The notes under the pieces were generated by a model. It made no database searches. It was not told the origin of the DNA and was given only the letters and a program-made list of their open reading frames with translations. From IMG/VR virus record IMGVR_UViG_3300025478_000027, positions 1 to 20,122 of that record: DNA of 20,122 nt. The stretch is one strand, 5' to 3'. Below, piece by piece: positions 1 through 6,730 of this stretch; positions within the stretch are counted from its first letter, which is position 1, and each line of letters starts with the position of its first letter. Origin of the DNA: a virus. The position numbers and the translations under genes are program-made.

Positions 1-137
1 AGGTAGTAGGTGTTGTTCTCTGCCTTCATATCACCACTTACAGATACATGTGCCTTATACGCGGCATAGTTCAAGAGAGCCTCTGTGTACGTGTGAGGGA
101 GCTCTAGCTTGGATCTAATGTTCTTAGATAATACCAC
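1..137 (-). CDS. Adaptor-like virion protein, partial at window edge
   Basis: An open frame runs from a GTG at 137 off the left edge, with no stop in the visible 45 codons. The residues LELPHTYTEALLNYAAYKAH resemble the C-terminal half of phage adaptor proteins (DUF6682-like), where a 'Leu-Pro...Tyr...Ala-Leu-Leu-x-Tyr' helix is typical; the gene at 15538-16158 has the related stretch LPDEFLPLMTDYMVYRAF. The frame is closed upstream by a TAA at 159-161, and GTG 137 is the only plausible start codon, but no clear ribosome binding site precedes it. The usual first hundred or so residues of the family are therefore absent. It may be a short N-terminally reduced relative, or a gene with an unusual start. 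It follows the giant gene by 8 bases. The coding nature is fairly convincing; the family is tentative. Confidence 0.5.
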   Translation of the reverse strand, partial: MVLSKNIRSKLELPHTYTEALLNYAAYKAHVSVSGDMKAENNTYY

Positions 138-145
138 TTTAACCG

Positions 146-3100
146 CTACTGCACAACCTTAAATTGATTTAATATTGGTAATGACTTAGTAAACTTACGT
201 CCCCAGTCTTCTGTCGTGTATATATCAGATATTTTACTGATAGTCGGTCCAGTAACCCCTAGTAGCGGATTATTACCCCACTCACCCTGTTTCTGAACAT
301 CTAGGAATACCTGCGCAATACTATACAGTCCTGAACGCTCCATAGCATCTGCGAAGTCACGCTCAGGTGGCTCTTCATCTGCCATAGCATAACGGATCGT
401 ATCCCTAAGTAATAGCCCCATTAACCCGAGAGGTATAGTAGTCGCCACCGTAAGTATTGGTAGCATAGCCCTTGCATAAGCCCCACCGTTCGCGTGCTGT
501 TTCGCCTCCCGCCCAACTTGGTTCATTATAGTAAGTTGGAACGAATACATAAACTGTTTGAGATGCCACAATAACGTCCACTTAGGATCCGATGCCCATA
601 TTGGCCGTTGTGTAGCATCAGGGCGCATAACAGCCTCATCTACAAAGCGGGTCATAGCCTCAATAATAAGTTTCTCGTTAACATTAGCTGCTGATGGGCG
701 GGGTTTGCGCTTACCATTCTTAACCCAAGTATCAACCGCTTCTTTAGTAAGTCCTAATGCCTCAAGGTTCGCTTTATCCCCTGAAGCCGCCCACTTGAGC
801 ATAGACTGCTCGCCCATTGATAGTGCCATTAACCGTGAGAATCTAGTGAACGCCTGCATACCGTTATACTTAAATAGCTTATCGTTCCATTTATGCGCTT
901 TCTCGTACATAAAGCCGTGCTCATACTGCTCTTGGACTGCGTGCTGCACATTCTTCTCTGTAACAATCCCCCACCACTCAGCAGTTTCTTGCAGTAATTT
1001 AGGATCACTACGCATAGCTTTAAACGCGTCCTGCATACCTTTCCACGAATCTTTAAGTCCTGCATCCCCGCGTATAGCTGGTCCCACGAGATCAGGTAAC
1101 TGTGAAGTAAGTGCTAACGGGAGGATTAACCAGTTAACGAGTGCTAATGCCCAACCCTGTGTTTTATACAATGAGTCGTTCATATCAAGACCTAGGCGGC
1201 CTTCAAGCGCAAGCATAGCTTTACTGAACATATCCACCTGCTTTTCCGTAGCTCCCATAACTTTCATCGAACGTACATGAGAGTGAATAGATGCTGATGG
1301 GTCCCACTGTGTACCGAAGTCAGTATGCACATACCCACCGAAACGCTCATTCCACTCTAATCCTTTAGCGACACCGTGATTATATTCTGTGAATATATCA
1401 CCTAGTGAACTTCGAATAAGCCCATGCTTCAGTAGTACATCTGTAGGTATATTTAATATCCTATGCTTATCCCGTTTAATACTTGCTGGAGTCTGTGAGA
1501 ACTCCTCTGCATCTCTAAATAATGCGTCACTTCCGCGTGTTGATAATTTATCGAACATATCTTCTTTATCAACCTTCGGAGTATACTCATCGAAGAGCTT
1601 AAACATAAGGTCTTTATTCTTAGCGACTACGATCTCGTCCCATATATGCGGGATATAGTTCTCCCGTTTCTGAATACGATCAGCCGGCTTCATACCCATT
1701 TTTGTCTGTTCGGCTAAGATATTATCAAACATTTCATCGAAAACGGCTTTAACCTTAACACCCTTAGCTGATAATTTATCACCATTAATAATAGCATCTA
1801 ATATCTGCTTCTGTTCAGTAGCAATATCCCTATCTTTCATACCTTTAAATATACGGTCGAACTGCGTCTGATATTCACCTGTACGGTTCTGCAACGACTC
1901 CCGGAAAACCTGAGTCTTCCCAGATATATTCTCCGTAACTTTAGTACGTGTCTTATGATAAAACTCAGATATAACTCTGTCAGCTCCGGGAACCTTAAAT
2001 GATTCTAGCATCCACGGAAGTGTCCATAAAGTCTTACGGGTTACGTCCCAAATGGGAGATCCCACTCCCCTGATACTCCGTCCGATTGCGGCGAAGAGGG
2101 CTTTCTCCCTACCGGGGCTGACGGCATTTTCGTAATGCGCGGGGTTTTTGCTATTACCGCTTTGTTTCTTCGTTGCCACTCCGGGTCCGACGCTACCCGC
2201 CGCCCCGTGTGTCCTAGTCCCTGTGCCACTTCTAGCTCGCTTAATTTTTGCATAACTGCCCTCTATATATTTAGTAATTGCAGGATACTCACCCCGCTTT
2301 TCGTGATGTAACAGGTAAGCCGCCGCGTACTGCGCGTGCAGCTCTAAAAGATACGCGCCCATCATATCGGGTTTAACGATTACACGGTCATTTTTAATAT
2401 CCGCGAGTTTTCCGTTATTGTATGGATGTGCGAAAAAAGATGTGTATGGAGCTAACCCTTTAGAAGCCTCATACGCCTTAACGAACTTTTTATACTCTAC
2501 TTCAACCGATGCAGGAGTAAAGTCCATATCATAACCATCGGCTGCGTGATGAATTGCGTGCCCTAACTCGTGCGCAAAAACATGAGCCATTTGCACCTTG
2601 TCCATCTTTTTGTCTTTCTCTGAGTACGCAATAACAATATATTCCCCCGGCATGTATGAGCCTAAAGTTGTTTCACCATCCTGCTGATCGGCTATCCATA
2701 CACCATTTTTTAGGTTGTTAAACACCTCTTTAGGTAAACCATTCCCTTCAAAAAAGTCGAGCGCAGCATTGAAAAGTGCTATCTCCTCACCTTTTGGAGC
2801 TCTAAAGTTTTTATAGCTATTACGCATATCTGCATCTGGTTTTATAGCTCCTTGAGATATAACTCGTGGAGAAGCAGTTTTTTCTGTATTTGGGATAGTA
2901 AGATTTATATTAGTTGGAACATATTCTTTTAGTTCTCTCTCAAAAACTGCTGATCCGTTATCGCCTACATATTGGTCAACTCGTATTGAACTGTGTTTAC
3001 TGAACTCAGCCTTAGCTGCATCTAATTCACGTTTACTTCCATTAAGTCTTATCGCCAGTTCATTAAGCGCATCGACTATAGGTGTATCGTGCATCTTACC

Positions 3101-6100
3101 CTTCTTATCACGAATTGGTATATTCCCATCAAGTACACCTAAATTAGCCGCTTCTTTTAGCTGCTTATTCATCGAGTCTATTACATCATCTATAATGTTA
3201 TAGTTAGTCGATCTATCGAGGAACGCCTCATTAAGTGTTTGCCCAATATCTGGCATAGCGATAGGTGAAGCTTCAGCCGCATCATGTAAATTCAAGAACG
3301 GAGTTGCGGCTACATGTTTATTTAACGCTTCAACACTATTAGCCCCATCATACGAGTGCGTAAGTACAGGCATCGTAGCTGACCCAGGGTCAATAATACT
3401 TTTATGCCTAATACCTGCGCTTATACTCTTTTGCCCATTTACTGCCATATGAATCTGAACAGGTGGAGTATTACTCGCTATTTTCTTAGATTTCCCGAAG
3501 ATTATCTCGCCAGTACCACCCTTCATACGAGGGAGCATAGGTTCTAAACTCTTCTCTATCTCCGCACGCTCGGCTTTAGTAATAAGGTCTTTACCCTTAA
3601 ACGCTGCATCTCTAGCCTTAGCATATAAAGCTGCCTGTATAGACATAGCATCTGTAACTACTTTGTAGAAACTTCTAATTTCTGTGAGCTCTTTCTCTAG
3701 TATAGTAGCTATAGCACCTACCTCTGTATCATAGGACATAACCTCCACATCTATCGGTGTGGTTACGTCGCCTTTAGCCTCAGCCGCCTCATATAGCGCC
3801 ATCTCAACACTATTAAACATACTACTATATAGTAACGTCGTTTTAACTGACTTTTTACTAGCCCCGTACATATATATGGTAAACGGTGACTTCAATAGCT
3901 TACGCCAAGGGGCATTAACGTGCCCTTTGGTTGTTACTGGCCCAAAGAGCTTAATTAGTTCCGGTATCTCTGAGGCAGGTATTTTTTTAGCTAGTGTCTG
4001 GTAAGCATCGGTTGTCTGCTTATCCTGTGCATACAAGCTGCTATTTTTATGCTTACTACCGGGGACAAACACTCCAATCTTACCTAGCCAATCAGTCCAT
4101 TTAGTAATAAGCGGGCTGTTCATAAGTCCGATAGCAAACCCATTAGTTTTACCATCCATTTCTAGTGATATATTTGAAGTGAATATCGCCTCAGAGTTAT
4201 ACTTCTGAAGTTCAATATACGCCTTAAACCCATCGTAATCTACAGCGTCAAACTCAACTAAGAACTCTTTAGCGTGCGCAGTTGATACTGGCGCTTTATT
4301 AGCCTCTATCCATGCCAATGCCTTTTTGAATGTAGCTACATGCACGCTTCTTTTAGTATTTTCATCATTACCAAGGTGGTGCGAAATAGCTAAAACATAC
4401 TGAGAGTAATTGCTTGAAGCTGACTTGATCTTAGGATTAACCCTAAACGACTGCTTTGCAGGACGTATAAATAATCTATGGAGTTTACTCCCCTGAGGAG
4501 TAATGATCCCCTGCATACCCATACGGATATTAGCCCACGCTTCATTCATGATAAAGAATGGATCCCATACTTTATCCCGCTGGGTTAGCGTGGAGAACTC
4601 CATCATATTATCCAAGTCCCGCTTAGTAGCTGCTAACTTAGCCCTTTCATCTTCTCTACGACCTTCGTGGATTTTATCAAAATCAACGTTCGTTCCTGAT
4701 AACTCTAGTAGGAAATCTTCAAACCCCTTTGTATCACGAAGATTCTTAAAGCTATCGTCGTATACCCACTTAACATGCGAATACTTAAATAACGCATTTA
4801 ACTGTTCTTTCTGTACTTTGAAATCCACCCCAAACTTAGCTTTAATAAATTTCTTAATTTGTTTAAAAGTAGGTTCCGCAAATGACGGCTCTTCAAATAC
4901 ATTATTTACACCGACTAATATATCGTATACAACATTATTAGACTTAGCTATGTCCATCGCAACTTGTACGTTTTTATGAGGTTTTTCAAGCCCCTGTTTA
5001 TCGACAGTATGTATTACTTTAATAAAGTTAGTTTTAGACGCGCCCTTCTCTGACACTCCCGAAAATTTAAACTTCGTCCGCTCCGCAGCAGTCATACCCT
5101 GTATTTTAACAAGTGACATATCAGTTATAACACCCAGCGCAAACGTACCTAACGCCGTGTTCATACGCGCATCCATATCATGGATAGTATCATCAACCGC
5201 TTTAATACCTAACGCACTTTTAATCTGCCCCCCTAGCTCATTAGCAGCTACAGTCATTGGTATACCCATAGACTTAACTTTCTTATACTGAGCGTTAGTA
5301 GGTCGGGCATCCATAAGCATAATATTCTTAACCTGATCTTTACTCAGATTAAGCGTGCCACTACTACGCTGCGCAACCCACCGATGGGCAACTACTGATA
5401 TAGTAGCTAAATCCGCATCGCTATACATAGCAAAACCATCTCGCATCTGCTGTATAAGTAGTGATGGATCATTTAATATATCGTCAGGGTATATCTTTTT
5501 ACGTTGTGGAACTCTGCCTATTTTAATGGCCGCAGCACTAAAGATACCCTTAAACTTATTAATACTAGCCGTCAGTTTACCAATATCAGTAGCTTCTTCA
5601 AGTTTACGAAGCTGATCTTTATCAGTAGTTTCTAATGTTTCGGGTAATACCTTTTTATCATCACGGGTAAAGTTATCCTCAAATGTAGTACCCTTTAAGC
5701 CTTTACCTTGATTGCCAGACGGTATAACTTCTATCGGGGTACCCTCTTTAGCCTCTACTACCAGCGGCTTCTTCTTGTCCCCCTTAATATATGCGATAAC
5801 CGTATCAGCACTAATACCATATTGTTTAGCGAATGATGCAACATCTGGTTTAAACGGTAAGTCATCAATGACCGTTTGCCATTCAGCTTTCTGTTGCTTA
5901 GCCTCTACTACCAGCGGCTTCTTCTTGTCCCCCTTAATATATGCGATAACCGTATCAGCACTAATACCATATTGTTTAGCGAATGCTGCAACATCTGGTT
6001 TAAACGGTAAGTCATCAATGACCGTTTGCCATTCAGCTTTCTGTTGCTTAGGCTTAGGTGCCACCGCACCAATACTTTTAGCATACGCCTTAATCATTGC

Positions 6101-6730
6101 AGTTTTACTTGCTCCGTACTCAGTAACGGCATCCTCAACACTCATCCCATTATCTAATGCTACTTGCCATTCAGCTTTCTGTTGCTTAGGCGCTGGTTTA
6201 GGCTTAGGCGCTGGTTTAGGCGCTGGTTTAGGCTCTTTCGCTGCTGCTACATCAGCTTCTAACTTCGCGGTATATTGGGTATAAGCCTCGGGGGCTCTAA
6301 CTTTCATCGCTGCTAGTAGATGCTTTAGTTCATCATACTGCATTTGCATTATACGCTTCTGCAGGTCCGATAGATCCTGCTGGTTACCACTCAATAGAGC
6401 AACAGCCGCACCCCACCGGTGATGAACTTCTTTAAAGAAGTAATGATTAGACACCTCAGTTTTGTTACTCCACGGCACTCCATCAAAAGCTTCCGCCACT
6501 TCCGCAGCACTAGGGTGTATAACTTCACCTTTATCGGTGTATGTAGTTTTAGGTCGCCACTGTAACCACTTGTCTTCTACTTGAGGATTAGTATCTTTTT
6601 CTATTTCAGGAAATCCATTAGATGCACTTTCTTTTACCCGCGCCTTAGACCTCTCCTGCGCCATATCAGTATAACGCGTTTTAATAGCCTCTACTAATTG
6701 GGCACGGTTAAGATTTGAGCAACTAGCCAT
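146..6730 (-). CDS. Giant virion protein: N4 vRNAP-like RNA polymerase, zinc-protease motif and HTH-like repeats
   Basis: A 2194-residue protein, probably packed in the capsid and ejected with the DNA. Start ATG 6730 overlaps the previous stop as TAATG; the GTG nine bases upstream is less likely. Visible layout: an N-terminal helical part; a Lys-Pro-Ala linker (about residues 164-181); three repeats of about 50 residues with helix-turn-helix-like sequence (181-328); a region with single-subunit RNA polymerase motifs (about 700-1180: R736, DGxxxG at D859, RxxxKxxxxxxxYG at R943-G956, then D1128 or D1150); a zinc-protease motif HELGH at 1387-1391; a Gly/Ser/Thr-rich linker (about 1493-1564); and a C-terminal region with hydrophobic segments near 1860 and 2095 that resembles the ends of phage large polyvalent proteins. 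N4 virion RNA polymerase is larger (about 3500 residues) but is similarly central-core with big flanks. Existence of the gene is certain; the polymerase call is by motif and spacing. Confidence 0.85.
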   Translation of the reverse strand: MASCSNLNRAQLVEAIKTRYTDMAQERSKARVKESASNGFPEIEKDTNPQVEDKWLQWRPKTTYTDKGEVIHPSAAEVAEAFDGVPWSNKTEVSNHYFFKEVHHRWGAAVALLSGNQQDLSDLQKRIMQMQYDELKHLLAAMKVRAPEAYTQYTAKLEADVAAAKEPKPAPKPAPKPKPAPKQQKAEWQVALDNGMSVEDAVTEYGASKTAMIKAYAKSIGAVAPKPKQQKAEWQTVIDDLPFKPDVAAFAKQYGISADTVIAYIKGDKKKPLVVEAKQQKAEWQTVIDDLPFKPDVASFAKQYGISADTVIAYIKGDKKKPLVVEAKEGTPIEVIPSGNQGKGLKGTTFEDNFTRDDKKVLPETLETTDKDQLRKLEEATDIGKLTASINKFKGIFSAAAIKIGRVPQRKKIYPDDILNDPSLLIQQMRDGFAMYSDADLATISVVAHRWVAQRSSGTLNLSKDQVKNIMLMDARPTNAQYKKVKSMGIPMTVAANELGGQIKSALGIKAVDDTIHDMDARMNTALGTFALGVITDMSLVKIQGMTAAERTKFKFSGVSEKGASKTNFIKVIHTVDKQGLEKPHKNVQVAMDIAKSNNVVYDILVGVNNVFEEPSFAEPTFKQIKKFIKAKFGVDFKVQKEQLNALFKYSHVKWVYDDSFKNLRDTKGFEDFLLELSGTNVDFDKIHEGRREDERAKLAATKRDLDNMMEFSTLTQRDKVWDPFFIMNEAWANIRMGMQGIITPQGSKLHRLFIRPAKQSFRVNPKIKSASSNYSQYVLAISHHLGNDENTKRSVHVATFKKALAWIEANKAPVSTAHAKEFLVEFDAVDYDGFKAYIELQKYNSEAIFTSNISLEMDGKTNGFAIGLMNSPLITKWTDWLGKIGVFVPGSKHKNSSLYAQDKQTTDAYQTLAKKIPASEIPELIKLFGPVTTKGHVNAPWRKLLKSPFTIYMYGASKKSVKTTLLYSSMFNSVEMALYEAAEAKGDVTTPIDVEVMSYDTEVGAIATILEKELTEIRSFYKVVTDAMSIQAALYAKARDAAFKGKDLITKAERAEIEKSLEPMLPRMKGGTGEIIFGKSKKIASNTPPVQIHMAVNGQKSISAGIRHKSIIDPGSATMPVLTHSYDGANSVEALNKHVAATPFLNLHDAAEASPIAMPDIGQTLNEAFLDRSTNYNIIDDVIDSMNKQLKEAANLGVLDGNIPIRDKKGKMHDTPIVDALNELAIRLNGSKRELDAAKAEFSKHSSIRVDQYVGDNGSAVFERELKEYVPTNINLTIPNTEKTASPRVISQGAIKPDADMRNSYKNFRAPKGEEIALFNAALDFFEGNGLPKEVFNNLKNGVWIADQQDGETTLGSYMPGEYIVIAYSEKDKKMDKVQMAHVFAHELGHAIHHAADGYDMDFTPASVEVEYKKFVKAYEASKGLAPYTSFFAHPYNNGKLADIKNDRVIVKPDMMGAYLLELHAQYAAAYLLHHEKRGEYPAITKYIEGSYAKIKRARSGTGTRTHGAAGSVGPGVATKKQSGNSKNPAHYENAVSPGREKALFAAIGRSIRGVGSPIWDVTRKTLWTLPWMLESFKVPGADRVISEFYHKTRTKVTENISGKTQVFRESLQNRTGEYQTQFDRIFKGMKDRDIATEQKQILDAIINGDKLSAKGVKVKAVFDEMFDNILAEQTKMGMKPADRIQKRENYIPHIWDEIVVAKNKDLMFKLFDEYTPKVDKEDMFDKLSTRGSDALFRDAEEFSQTPASIKRDKHRILNIPTDVLLKHGLIRSSLGDIFTEYNHGVAKGLEWNERFGGYVHTDFGTQWDPSASIHSHVRSMKVMGATEKQVDMFSKAMLALEGRLGLDMNDSLYKTQGWALALVNWLILPLALTSQLPDLVGPAIRGDAGLKDSWKGMQDAFKAMRSDPKLLQETAEWWGIVTEKNVQHAVQEQYEHGFMYEKAHKWNDKLFKYNGMQAFTRFSRLMALSMGEQSMLKWAASGDKANLEALGLTKEAVDTWVKNGKRKPRPSAANVNEKLIIEAMTRFVDEAVMRPDATQRPIWASDPKWTLLWHLKQFMYSFQLTIMNQVGREAKQHANGGAYARAMLPILTVATTIPLGLMGLLLRDTIRYAMADEEPPERDFADAMERSGLYSIAQVFLDVQKQGEWGNNPLLGVTGPTISKISDIYTTEDWGRKFTKSLPILNQFKVVQ
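2320..2640 (-). other. Zinc metallopeptidase-like motif region
   Basis: Within the giant protein, residues about 1364-1470. VFAHELGHAIHH contains the zinc-binding HExxH (H1387, E1388, H1391). The metzincin continuation HExxHxxGxxH is not present, so a glutamate third ligand is more likely; E1463 in ELHAQYAAAY is a candidate, although it lies 76 residues downstream, which is long for that class. A protease on an ejected protein could mature virion proteins, cut itself between domains, or act in the host envelope. The motif is seen directly; the activity is inferred. Confidence 0.6.
3190..4640 (-). other. Candidate single-subunit (N4 virion type) RNA polymerase core
   Basis: Within the giant protein, about residues 700-1180. 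Motif B is exact: R943-xxx-K947-xxxxxxx-Y955-G956 (RKLLKSPFTIYMYGAS), as T7 RNA polymerase R627, K631, Y639, G640. Motif A is D859 in MDGKTNG, matching the T7 pattern DGxxxG at D537. For motif C the candidates are D1128 in THSYDGANS or D1150 in NLHDA. A preceding segment, NIRMGMQGIITPQGSKLHR, recalls the region after the TxxGR motif of N4-type enzymes; R736 is kept but the Thr and Gly are not. Spacing supports it: R736 to D859 is 123 residues (T7 112), D859 to R943 is 84 (T7 90), Y955 to D1128 is 173 (T7 173). This would transcribe early phage genes right after ejection, as in N4. Confidence 0.65.
5748..6190 (-). repeat. Three tandem HTH-like repeats, two from a 150-bp duplication
   Basis: The stretches 5748-5897 and 5898-6047 are 150-bp direct tandem copies that I find to differ at one base only (5836 A versus 5986 C, giving Ser versus Ala). 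A diverged third copy occupies about 6048-6190 and shares the KQQKAEWQ opening. Each repeat encodes roughly 50 residues: AEWQ, then a helix, then a helix-turn-helix-like stretch such as AKQYGISADTVIAYIKG, then a Lys/Pro tail. The length is an exact multiple of three, so the frame is kept. Near-identity suggests a recent duplication. Confidence 0.9.
6189..6240 (-). repeat. Lys-Pro-Ala linker repeat
   Basis: Short degenerate DNA repeats (units like GGCGCTGGTTTA and GGCTTA on the plus strand) encode a basic, extended Lys-Pro-Ala linker immediately before the HTH-like repeats of the giant protein. Such linkers are flexible and may let the N-terminus thread or move independently of the enzymatic core. 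Confidence 0.8.

Noticed and set aside
146-161. Ribosomal frameshift joining the giant gene to the left-edge frame
   Set aside because: A -1 shift would have to occur in the short overlap 148-158, which holds no slippery heptamer and no visible stimulatory hairpin.
558-1280. Plus-strand open frame of 240 codons
   Set aside because: It is antisense to the giant gene, whose protein reads as continuous domains; the plus-strand product is rich in Cys, Ser and Ile and has no recognisable pattern.
2041-2253. Minus-strand 70-codon open frame in another frame of the giant gene
   Set aside because: It is a shadow over the GC-rich linker, where stops are rare; the main frame continues through it.
5712-6284. 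Plus-strand open frame with an internal repeat
   Set aside because: The repeat is only the mirror of the duplicated region in the giant gene.
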